Positions 22,620 through 33,000 of a DNA stretch of 64,000 bases are shown here, in pieces. Position 1 is the stretch's first letter. Every line of letters begins with the position of its first letter. Under the pieces are notes generated by a model. The model saw only the letters and a list, made by a program, of their open reading frames with translations, was not told the origin of the DNA and made no database searches. Origin of the DNA: Durusdinium trenchii (taxonomy: Eukaryota > Sar > Dinophyceae > Suessiales > Symbiodiniaceae); contig CAXAMN010028861.1 in the NCBI GenBank assembly GCA_963970005.1, forward strand, positions 119,025 to 183,024. Direction: 5' to 3'. The translations under genes were made by a program, and so were the position numbers.

Positions 22620-24841
22620 AGATTGCTTACAATGTCCCGTCCATCGACCAGTTGTCCTGTCAGAGTCACGAATCTCAAAGTGCCTATAGGCCTAGGCTAC
22701 GGCTGAACCACATATCTAAATGGCACAACCGTACCATACTGACTCCCAAATCCTCTGTTTCCCGATTGGCATTCCTCACCTCCCACCCTCTCCCACCGCC
22801 CTGTCCCACGTGCCCCGGAGCCTCTTGGTGCCGAAGTCGATGATCTTCCGCCGCGTGGCCCAGTAGCCGTGGCGATGGTACCAGCCTCGGTGCCGCCGAA
22901 AGGCAGTAGTATAGGGCTGGGTCCGGGACGACCTGGGTCTGGTCGAATGTGTCTCGATGTTGTGTCGTGATTTCTTGGGATTGGCTGATTCGTGACCTCT
23001 GGGGTTGTTGCAAGCGAACGAACAAATGTCGCTATAGGCAAGTGGCAAGTCAATATATAGTCAAATGAAACATCTTTTGCCGGTCATGCTCCCTTCTATT
23101 TCAACCAAAGCACGAATGAATGCTTGGGAATGATGAAACCCAACATGTGGCTATGGAGAGCTACCACCATCCGTGGGGCAGCCATCCGACGACGGCGTAT
23201 ACCCACAGACAGCGGTGGCGCTGAAGTTCAGACCTGAAGACACCAGTCGTGCGTTTTTTTGTGAGTAGTGTAGAGTGATGCAGCCCAATAGCTTCGCAGA
23301 ATTGAAGGCGGCTATATAGTGAGCATTGTTAGCCCAATAGGTTCGCAGCAGCCATTGAAGTGGATAGCTTTGCTGGGAGATGTCTTGGCTGAACGGCTGA
23401 GACAACACGCATGTGGAAAAACCACCGAACGGACCGGCCGTACCTACCCTCGTGCGACGAACAGGTCGACTTTCGGGTCCCAGTGAAAATCACCCGTTCT
23501 TCAGGATCGGATGAAGCAATTACTCTGGGGTATCCCTACACCTCCTGGCCTCCTCAGAAGGTGGTTAGGGTGGGTGTGCGGGGTCTAACCACCTTCTGAG
23601 GATATGGTTGGAGCCCTAGGGTAGTGACGAGGCAACTAGAAAATGGTTCGGTGATTGCAATGTTTTTTGTGGATCATATAGTCCGCTACGTAAAGATGGC
23701 CAAGTGTGTAAATGCTTGGGAAAGATGTCCCCGGTCCTGATAGTTGATGAAAAACCGTATGTGCAAGATGTAATGAACGCCAGCACGACAAATGGAAGTC
23801 TGATCTTTCCACCAGGCTAGAACGGCCTGGTAGGGAGCTCGCATGGATGCATATGGCACAACGGAGGATGCATATATGCACTCAAGAACCCCCCAAAAAA
23901 ATCTCCATTGTGAATTGGACTCTTGGGTTCACCAATATGGAAGCTAAATCAAAGAACTTGCAAGCAAAGTTGGGATCCTGTATGACATGGTTTACACCCA
24001 CATATTGCAGATTCCCAAACATCAACAGGCTCTCTACTCCGTCGCTGCCTTCTCAAACTACCGAGGGACGCCAAAGCGATGGATTCAGGTTGCCATGGAC
24101 ACCGCGGAACAGCCTGCAAAAGAAGTAAACGTATACCGTTCGCCATCAATCACATTCCTATGGTTGTACACTCGGGTATCCCCAGTATCCCCTGCTACTA
24201 TACAATCAACCAAGCAATAGTCAAATGCCATCTGGTGCTTGCAAAGTCACTGGGTCAAACCCAGTGAGCTGCTTGCAGCCTACAAGTAATATAGTCATTT
24301 GGGAGTGTCACCAGTGGTTTTGACGGTAAAACAGCAGGGGATTCACCCGTTTGCCGCGTTGAACCCGCAACGATATTAGTTCAACCATCATTTACTGTTT
24401 GTTCACAAATGAGTCACAGCAAATGAGTCACAGCCAAACAGTTCTAAACAAAAGAACAGCCGGTGATGCTCCATGTTCCAACTGTCCAGTGGCCCACCTA
24501 TCGAATGCATAAAGGCATTGTTCCAACCAGGTCACAGGACCAACCAGTCGAAGTGTCACAGGTGTGGTTTCCACCAACTAATCAAAGAGGTGGAAGAAAG
24601 ACAACAATAGAAAACAATCATTAGAACGCATGAATTTGCATATATATATAAATGATTGATTGGAATAGGACAAATAACAATGGATTGATGTATATAAATA
24701 TAATATATATATATACTATGTGAATGGTGCAGCACATTGTTCAAGTTCAAAAGCACTCTGCCACTTCTTGAACCTATTTGACCTCACCTTCATTCCAGCA
24801 TATTCCAGCCATCCCCAGGTCACCCAAAACCCAATCCGTCG
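22620..24841. other. Interval without a supported gene; contains a long hairpin
   Basis: No gene seen. It contains the perfect hairpin at 23551-23602 and AT-rich runs at about 24640-24720. Confidence 0.5.
23551..23602. repeat. Perfect 18-bp inverted repeat (hairpin)
   Basis: The arms TCCTCAGAAGGTGGTTAG (23551-23568) and CTAACCACCTTCTGAGGA (23585-23602) pair without mismatch around a 16-nt G/T-rich loop. There is no flanking coding sequence. It could be a small foldback element or a precursor-like hairpin. Confidence 0.9.
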
Positions 24842-25123
24842 AACCCATGGAACCCGATTGAAACCGAAGACTGGCCTCTTCTGACGATTCAAGATCCAAA
24901 TACCGAAGACTTCTTGCGCCGCCTGGTCGACCCACGTCGTCGACGGCTTGGGGCGCGAGCAGTGTCACACCGACCCGGGCGACCCGTGCGACCCGTCGGT
25001 GTTGGGGATGCGGACCGCGGTGGGGTCTTCGGGAAACCCCCACAAAAACATCCCATTCCCAAATACTCTATGCAACGCATATTTACCGATCAGTTGGGGT
25101 GGTTGAAGTCGGGGTCAATGTAG
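24842..25123 (+). CDS. Possible exon, unrecognised
   Basis: A plus frame reads DWPLLTIQDPNTEDFLRRLV and then an Arg/Gly/Pro-rich run, ending at a stop near 25123. Codon usage is GC-rich at third positions, unlike the AT-rich surroundings. The 3' part overlaps MITE-like copy 25056-25156, so at most 24842-25055 can be an original exon. No domain is recognised. Confidence 0.25.
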   Translation, partial: NPWNPIETEDWPLLTIQDPNTEDFLRRLVDPRRRRLGARAVSHRPGRPVRPVGVGDADRGGVFGKPPQKHPIPKYSMQRIFTDQLGWLKSGSM

Positions 25124-25156
25124 GCATAGATGGCAGTCCCATGGAGTGTCTGGGAT
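25056..25156. repeat. MITE-like family 1, copy 2
   Basis: Ends CCCAAATACTCTATG and CATGGAGTGTCTGGGA. The interior CCGATCAGTTGGGGTGGTTG is the reverse complement of the interior at 32408-32455, so these two copies lie in opposite orientations. About 100 bp. Confidence 0.75.
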
Positions 25157-25159
25157 TGG

Positions 25160-26900
25160 GTTGTTCCCATGGCGCGCTTCCATGGTCAAACCGGAGTCGA
25201 ACCGTCCGCGGATTCGGGCGGCACTGCATTGACACATACACATGGGCCTGGAGGGCTCAGGAACCTCCTCTTGATTGCAACCTGTTTCGATGTTCACTCC
25301 TCACACTATTTGCGACCTTCTAGCTCTTCATTCATCTTGGTCTCAGAATGGGATGAACATGGATGAACTTGCCACAACCATCACAAAACACGCCACCATC
25401 TGCACACATCGGCTGGAAAGCCATGTCGCTCGGTGGCCCTCCGCTCGCGTTCTCGACTGGGAGGACCGGTCTGACCGAAAACCGGCCCTCGCGGTCCGCT
25501 CAAGTTCGGTCCAGTTTCGCTGAAGAACCAAGTACACATTTGAACATATATACTATTATAATATATAATAAGTAATAATATTATCCATCTCTGATGCGTC
25601 CACTCCGCTGTCCACTCTGCTGGAAGATCACACCAGGCCTCCATGGCTTCTGCCGCCTTTTCCACTGCCGCTTGCAGTCCAAGCCGGCTCTGCAGCGCCG
25701 ACCTGACAAAATCGGCCCTGACTCAGGCCATCCTTCGAGCGTCGAACATCCGTGACACGTGATTCACTGGAAAAAAAGGTACACGACACATACCTAAATA
25801 GTTACCTAGAGCCCAACTGACCTCTGTTTTGATAGGAAAAGACCATATTTTGGATAGTTGATCCTCCAAAACAGGGGTCATTCAGGTTCTAGGTATACTA
25901 TATAATAGATGATTCGTCTCGCATGGCATCACAATGAACAACTCGCCGTGCATCCATTGGGTCTTTTTCAGTGGCAAGTGGCTGGAACATCAACATGCAA
26001 CCCCTCCTGCGAGCTCAATGGCTTTTCCGCTGCACTCCCCCAAAACCGCTCGCGAATCAAACATCGGCGTCAGCGATCCAACACCACTCGGCACCTGATG
26101 CGTCCCATCTCCATCACGCTGGCGATGCGCCTGCTCTTCTCGGGTTCTTCGGAAGCAAACAGATCTTCAGGAGGGATGTCAAGTGCTCAAAACAGGGAAC
26201 ACACATGAATTACTAGGTCGACCCATTAGTTGACTTTGACTCTGTCTTTGACTATGTACATGATTTAGATTTTTTTTTGCGATCATGTGCGATAGAGCCA
26301 TTGAATCCCATTGGCATGCTCAACTGTGTTCAATCATGTTCAACTGCTGCGGTCTCATCATCTACCAAATTCAACATGTCGCGCATGTCGTCTCTGCGAC
26401 ACTCTGGAGTTGATTGACGTTGTGGTGTCACTTTGCCCCTGTACTGATAAGCCTCCACCCCAAACAGGTGGAGAACCGCTTAGTTAGTACACTACTTCTG
26501 GATCTTCTGGGCTGCCGGGTTAGGTCAAAAAAATAAACAAACACTATTGACATCTATGAACTATTATCATCTATTATCCCCACCCTTTGAAGCTGCCATC
26601 CGAATCCTCATCACCCCCAAAAATGGTCCTCTAAACCCCCTTCGGCTGCTCCAAAACCGTCGCCGGCCTCTGCGGTTCGGCACTGAAGCCAATCAGCACC
26701 GGCTCCTGGGGATGATCCGATCCAAGCGGTCTTGGAGGGCTGGGGGGGCGGGAGAAGGTGTTGCCCTGCAATTGGACTGATACCATTGAGAATGGTTGAT
26801 TTCAATATATTTCAATAATTGATGGAGAAGTGAAGTGAATCCCTGGAACGGATCCGCAACGAGGTTGGGTTATCAGCTTCGCTCTCCCTAGCAGCTGCAC
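25160..26900. other. Interval without a supported gene
   Basis: Only short chance frames. It contains the second copy of dispersed repeat family 1 (25831-25898). Confidence 0.5.
25831..25898 (+). repeat. Dispersed repeat family 1, copy 2
   Basis: Aligns with 5141-5209 over its whole length, in the same orientation. The shared core is GTTGATCCTCC(C)AAAACAGG followed by GGTCA(C/T)TCA(A/G)GTTCTAGG. Confidence 0.75.
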
Positions 26901-26927
26901 CAATGCAGCTGCCGCACGTGCGGACGC

Positions 26928-27470
26928 GTGGCCCGTGCGAGTTTGGTGCGTGGCCCGTCGCTCCAGGGCAGATGGGTCATGGAAGAAGAACCTGCCGACG
27001 AGGCAGTTTCGTGTCGCGTTTTGTGGGAGGCATTTTCCAAGAATCCTCTGGCAGTGGGGCTTCCACTGTGGCATTTAAGCTTTGATTGTTGTACTGGACG
27101 CCTGTTTGGGGCACATCTGGTTTCCACTTTGTATGAATGTATGATTGGCATCTTCCTATCGCCTATTACAATCTCAGATGTCAAACGAACCTCATGTCAA
27201 ACCAAAAACGAACCGTGTTGCCAACACCGCGGTGGCTCTTCAGGACACCCCAACCACACCTGGATGCGCACTGCCGCCGCGCGGTGCTCGCCGCAATGCG
27301 CGCGAAGGGCAGCATGGCTCTCGACCAGAGTGTCAGAGAAGGAGGTCCTAGACCAAAGGGCTGAGCTGTATGTTGACGAAAACCTGTGCAGGGCTTACAG
27401 CCAAAGGTATACTTTTCCCACACCGAAGGCCGAAGTCGACTCTGATGTTAAGTGGATGTTTTTGAGCTGA
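26928..27470 (+). CDS. Possible unrecognised 180-aa reading frame
   Basis: An ATG-initiated plus frame of 180 residues ends in a protein-like segment (EKEVLDQRAELYVDENLCRA, then YTFPTPKAEVDSDVKWMF). It is the longest frame in this part of the window, but its middle is cysteine- and histidine-rich without a recognisable arrangement. Two other plus frames overlap it. It could be an exon joined to intron read-through. Confidence 0.25.
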   Translation: MARASLVRGPSLQGRWVMEEEPADEAVSCRVLWEAFSKNPLAVGLPLWHLSFDCCTGRLFGAHLVSTLYECMIGIFLSPITISDVKRTSCQTKNEPCCQHRGGSSGHPNHTWMRTAAARCSPQCARRAAWLSTRVSEKEVLDQRAELYVDENLCRAYSQRYTFPTPKAEVDSDVKWMFLS

Positions 27471-27474
27471 GAGA

Positions 27475-29844
27475 GTGCATGTGACTTTTGCCCGTGCATC
27501 TGGCCTTTTGTCTTACTTCAACACTTTGTCTGACGTGAGATCCACTTGCTGAGATGAACATGAGAAACTGTCCATCATTGTCCTTCATACTGCATGTTCA
27601 CATGCTCTCCATGTAGCCTGTGAGGCTCTTCTCGTGTTGACATACGATCCTCTTCTCATGCCTTCTCAATTGAAACGTCTCTAGACTCTAGATGTCTTGC
27701 TTTGCACCGAAAGCTGCTGCGCTGTCGATCAGGAAAAAGGATCAAAACACAGCTCTGGCTTTCCCCGATCCATCGAACACAATGGGCATGGAAAGCCACT
27801 GGCAGCCAAGCACAATCAACCCAACCCAACATATCCAGACACTCCATGGGACTGGAATAGTTATATATGCCTGTAGGCAAATATGGCATACATGGAGTGT
27901 CTGGGATATATAAAAATAACAAGAACCACATGCATTATCACAATTGAATAGAGCTCCACCATCTCCACCCAGCAACCTCAACATCCATCCTCCTCCCCCC
28001 ATCTCCCCTTCGCCAAACTAAGGGAGAATGGCTTGGATTCGTTGGATTTGCCCCAAAGAAACAGGGAGCCACTCCGTGTTTTTGGGCCGATCGGCCCCTT
28101 CCTCGCGGTGCCCCCGCGCCTCCCTCTCCGGTGCCCTGCGGTGCCTGCAGAACCGCGAGAGAATGGACACTTCCCTAAAGAAACATAGGGATTACACAGG
28201 TGTCCTTAGAAGTTACATTCTGTTCTGGGACCTAAAGTTGCACAGAATTCCAACTTGCGAGAATGGGACCACACATGTTTCCTTACAAGCTCTGGAGCCC
28301 TTGCAAGAGTGATCTATGTAACGTAACTAGGTCATGCTGGTCCTTGTCTTGGCAGGAGAGCAAATGTAGCCTCAAAAGTGTACAAGGTGCAACCCTTGTG
28401 TCCATGTGGACAGGGCCAGAACTGTGCAGAACCTTGGTGGTCTGGCAAACGACCGGGAGGATGCAACAGGATGCAAACATCACCACCATCTGGTGCACTG
28501 AATTTCATGGCTTCTGGCTACGATCATCGAGTGGAACAATGTGAAGCACACGTTTCAGCTCTTAACAAATAGAGGGAGAAATTAAGAATATATTCTCAAC
28601 ATTAAAACAATCCAATGTCTTTCCGCTCTTTTAGATGTCTTTCACCACAAACTGACGCCCAAGCCGTCAAATAGAGGTTCACCCTTTCCAACTGTTCATT
28701 GGTTTCTGGGAAAACCAAACATCTCCAAAAGGTACAGCTGATCACGTACTTCCCGAGTAAACCGATCACAGAGCCCGGCACGACCCCTGCAGACCCCTGC
28801 GCCTCATGGCCTTCCAAAGCATCGCCCTGAAATCTGAGGTACTTCATCCTGAAGCCAAGAAGCGCACCAGTCGACCATGTGGGCCGTAGTCAAGTATATA
28901 CGCCTCTTCATCCAGGTCGTTACCTTGCGACATAAGCTACCACAGGTTACCTGTACTACCATGTGGTGCAAAGGACAATGGAGCAGTGTTTCAGTCTCAT
29001 CACAGAAGAACCATGTCAAACACCAAACTGGATGAAGGCACAGCGCATTGCAGGGCAGGTACGGTATCCCTGCTGCCCAACAGCGAAAACTGAGCAAAAA
29101 GAACATGTCAAATCCCGGAAGATTGAAATTGAATCACCTGGTGTGCTCCTTTAGGCTGGCTTTAAGGCCAAGAATCATCAAAACACCAAGCACCTCCCTG
29201 ATGTTTCTGCGTCTACAGTACATGCGTATACGTTCAGAAGTTTCGAATTGCAAATTGCTCCTTCCAACTGCTTGAGCGACATGCTGTCACTTTGAAGCTC
29301 ACCCGAATGCCGACCATCCGTCCAAGGCAAACTGCTTTCGCGTCGCCACAGGCCGGAAGGGCCGATTGATCTCGATTGATCTCTATTGGATATTTGCAAA
29401 AAGGACAAGAACCAAAAAAAAAAGTCTTCGCAAATCACCTGGGTATACCATCCTTTTTCTGGTTCTCTTTTGAACCCAAACGAGTCAGACAAAATAGGGA
29501 TTTACCCAGAACACTCACCTGATCCGCCGGATGTTGTACCTCTCGACCCAGCGCAGCCAGCTGCTTCACCCCCGTCCTCTCCCGTCGACCAGCACCGACC
29601 GGCACCGCCTTAAGGGTTCGATGGGAAGTTGCGCTCGGAGGCGTAGACGGTAGGAGGTGTTCTCCTACGGAAGGAGGAACCCCGCGGCGCGACCCACCAA
29701 CGCGCGCCGGCTGTGGGCTCCCCGTTTTGTGGCAGAAGGAGCGCCGAACGTCGTTTCAGGGCATTGGTGCTTTTCCATCGAAATTCATCACGTTCACTGG
29801 GAAGAACTCTTCAGCGCTTTCAGCAGCGCATTGGCTTCCTCCCC
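27475..29844. other. Interval without a supported gene
   Basis: No gene seen. It contains a compact MITE-like copy at 27831-27909. Confidence 0.5.
27831..27909. repeat. MITE-like family 1, compact copy
   Basis: The ends ATATCCAGACACTCCATG and CATGGAGTGTCTGGGATAT are inverted complements apart from one missing C. ATAT at both outer edges could include a short target duplication. The interior is AT-rich and differs from the longer copies. 79 bp. Confidence 0.8.
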
Positions 29845-30084
29845 ATGGCCCCCTCTTCTTCGATGTCTCGGAACTCCTTCCACGGCGTTCCCACGGCCTT
29901 CGACGTCCCGCGCCCGAACTCCTCCAGATCCGCAACGGTGAAGCGCACGCTGCTCGAAGAGGCCAAGACCATCTCCGTCGCCGCCTCGGGAAAACCGGCG
30001 CAGACGGAGAGACGGAGCCCCCAGAAACGAGTTCTTCATGTTCGAGACATGTCCGGCATTCTTGAGAAACTGAAGCAAACATAA
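29845..30084 (+). CDS. Possible first exon, Ser-rich N-terminus
   Basis: From an ATG at 29845 the frame reads MAPSSSMSRNSFHGVPTAF and later SATVKRTLLEEAKTISVAAS, with strongly GC-ending codons that contrast with the flanks. The probable exon ends within AACGAG near 30030, after which codon quality drops, although the frame stays open to 30084. No domain is recognised and no following exon was identified. A minus-strand frame over 29794-30156 is the main alternative. Confidence 0.35.
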   Translation: MAPSSSMSRNSFHGVPTAFDVPRPNSSRSATVKRTLLEEAKTISVAASGKPAQTERRSPQKRVLHVRDMSGILEKLKQT

Positions 30085-32897
30085 AGCAAAGTTCAGCAAA
30101 CATTGATCTATGTCTCCTTCTCCATCTTCTCCATTGCAGAAAAATTGTTCAAACATGTTCCAAAGATTTTAAAATTAAGAACAAGAAGCCGGATCGAACG
30201 CGTCTTTCTTCCTTCCCGCCTTGAACCACACCTATCGCTTTCCTCGCGCGCGGAACAAACCGCGCTTTCCTTCTCAGAGCCCGGACGCTCCACTGGTCGT
30301 CGTCACCCGCTTTGAGGACCTGCGGCATGCTCCGAGCGAATGATGTGGATCTGGTCGAGTCATCTTTGACTTTGCAAAAAGGTTGTAAATCATGAACTGT
30401 TTCGTGTCCTAAATACATATGACATGTACAGAGTATACATGTATGTAATGTATGTTTTGTTCTGCAAAGATCCACCACCAAGTAGTGTGGGGTATTGCGA
30501 GACCCCGAAAGGAAGGTGCTGATATATTACAAATATATATATATATATTTATCATATTATCCAGTGGTATTTCGTGCCCAACAGTCAGAATTTGAGTACT
30601 ATCATGTACCAGGCAGGTTCGACGGAGAGCCATACCCAGCCGGCAGTTCTTCATCTTCTCAGTGTCTTCCTCGCTCCAGAATAGCAACACCCCGTCGCGC
30701 AGAAAAGGGTCGCCTGCACATGGCAGCCGACGGTCAACCCAGTGGCTTCAAGCTCCAACTCTCTCAGGCCACGCCTCAAACAGTGCACCCAACGGAGAGC
30801 AAGTGGACACTTGGAGAGGCAGGTGTATACCATATAATATGTGCTTTTAAAACATCGCAATTGTATAAACAATTGTATCGACTGTATTGTAAAGCTACCC
30901 GATAGGAGACTTGCATAGTTAATATGATCCACATCGAATACGTGATGCAAGCAGCGCGCGACTCAGCTGTAGCCACTGGGGTGGTGCTGAACAGATCAAC
31001 GCCCTGATCCTGATCCTTCGGTTGCTTCGCTGGGCGGTGTGGGCGGTGCCAACGGATCGCTCCCTTCGGGGCCCCCGTGGACCGGTCATTGGGTGCCGAG
31101 CTCCAAGACTCGGAGCTTGGGAGGCACCGATGCCTGGAGACGAACGAGTCGATCACCGGTTGGCCTTGGGACCTAGGAGGTCTAGGAGGTCTAGGTGGTC
31201 GGTTGGCCTTCGTTTTCATGGATTCAGCGAGTGGGCTCATTTCTTGAGAAGTGTTTCAGTGGCTTTTCACGTCGTTCACCCATGTTTCACCCATTGAAAT
31301 ACAATTAAACAGGTTCAGTGTGGGCCCCCGTTACACATACTTTATCACTGGGTGCGATTGGTTCTCTGAAAGGCTCTTGTCGACTCAACATGAGCCAAAG
31401 AGAACAAATCAACTGAAAGGCCATGTGTTTTTAATTTAAAGTTCTTTAAACAAAAAAACATCTAAATCTTAATGCTAGCTAGGAACCGGAGCGATGAATG
31501 ATCACCAGCGGTGAATAGACAGGACCCCGATCTGAATGTAGCTGCACCTTTATATGATTAAAGCACACCACTCCTGGAGTCTGTCCATCACTCGAGTCGC
31601 TTCCCAAAAATCGTGGCCTTAAGACCTTGGTGGCCTCAAGACCCTTCAAAAAAGAAGGCCCCAAGGCTAGTGGACAAAGCAAGCACCAAGGCTAGATCGA
31701 CACGGCTTACAGCTTGCTCCAACTGACCAAGGTTCATGCCTAGCCCAGCTCGGATGTCAGCACTTGGTCACTGATGGAGACCTTAATAAGAACCATTAGT
31801 GGTTTCAGAGATTCAATTGGCACTGGCAGCCCCAGGTGACCGGTGCTTAACTGGTTTTTGGCTCCTTCATGTCCACCATCTCATGTTCACCTCTTAGGCT
31901 CTGTGCCATGGAACCTCTTAGGTTCCATCTGAAACCGCTCTACAGGGCCCTTCTGCAGCTTCTTGGGGCTACTCCATCCGATCCCTGACTCCAGCACCTC
32001 CACCTTGAGGGAGCATCGCACACGACCCTCCTGGCGCAACAATTCCAGGTGCGAACGAACGGAGGTGCCAACCGCACCGAGGTGCCAAGTGGGGACAGCT
32101 CCGGACACCCCAAGGTAAACCGCTGGTTCTCCCAGGTGAGAACTGATACTGTCTATAGTGACTTAGGTAGCCTTAGGCCATTAATTATACCGTGGTTCAA
32201 GTGACAGACCCAAAGGGCTATCCGTGTTCGTTTCGCCGAGTGTTTCTCAGTTCACACCGTTCGTGGTCTATGAGTGCCAAGCCGCTGCATAGTGATGCAG
32301 GACTCGATATGTGGCCGGCCGGTCGGTAAAACAGGAAAGACGCATTTTCAGAGGAATTGTAGCTTCTTGTTACTCGTATACCCAGACAGGACCTGTCTGG
32401 GACTGCTGTGTATGCCGCCCCATTGACCCCCAGTCAACCACCCCAACTGATCGGCAGTCCCATGGAGTGTCTGGGGTAGTACATCAGTAATGCCCTTAGT
32501 TACTGGTAGCGATGCACTTGTTACTAGGACATGGGAAGCAGCGGAAAAAACCGGAGGAAGCTTGAAGCTTCCATTGCGACATGCTACTCAAGCTCGAACA
32601 TCCATGAGCATTCTCCTTGGACCTTGGATTAGAAGTGTTGCATAGTATCTCAGTATCTCTGCTTGGCGATGCTTCAGGCGTGTCTAGCCTGTAAACGCCT
32701 CTTTCAGCCCCTGAACCCGATCCTCCGCACCCTCCGGCCATGAAAACCAGCCCACGCACACCCCCCACTCCCACCCATTCAACCCTGTTCCGCCCCACCC
32801 CGACCCTGTTCCGCCCTGTTCCACCCTGTTCCGCCCGGCTTCGTCCGCCCGGTCCACCCGTCCACGGAGCGCCTTGGCATCGACTTGTTGGCGCAAA
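30085..32897. other. Interval without a supported gene
   Basis: It contains a TA run at 30534-30551, a small CTAGGAGGT repeat at 31170-31200, MITE-like family 1 copy 32376-32482, and a CCCTGTTCCGCC minisatellite at 32781-32838. Confidence 0.5.
32376..32482. repeat. MITE-like family 1, full-length copy
   Basis: Ends GTATACCCAGACA and TGTCTGGGGTAGTAC; the second includes CATGGAGTGTCTGGGG, as in the other copies. The interior matches 25056-25156 in reverse complement. It is followed at 32493-32520 by a TAGCGATGCACTTGTTACTA motif also seen at 57463-57548. Confidence 0.75.
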
Positions 32898-33000
32898 ATG
32901 TTTTCCTCGGCCTCCTCGTTCTCCGAGTCCGGCGGTGTGGCGAGCTCCTCCTCGTCCTCGTCCTGGGGCGTCCGGCCGGGCGGGGAGGAAGCGGAGCGAG
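32898..33000 (+). CDS. Possible first exon with 5' splice site
   Basis: An ATG at 32898 opens MFSSASSFSESGGVASSSSS, continuing to GEEAERG. Codons are strongly GC-ending. The segment stops at GAGCGAG|GTGAGC, a good 5' splice site at 33000/33001. Ser-rich, no domain recognised, and no downstream exon identified. An opposite-strand frame spans 32496-33170 but is mostly low-complexity. Confidence 0.35.
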
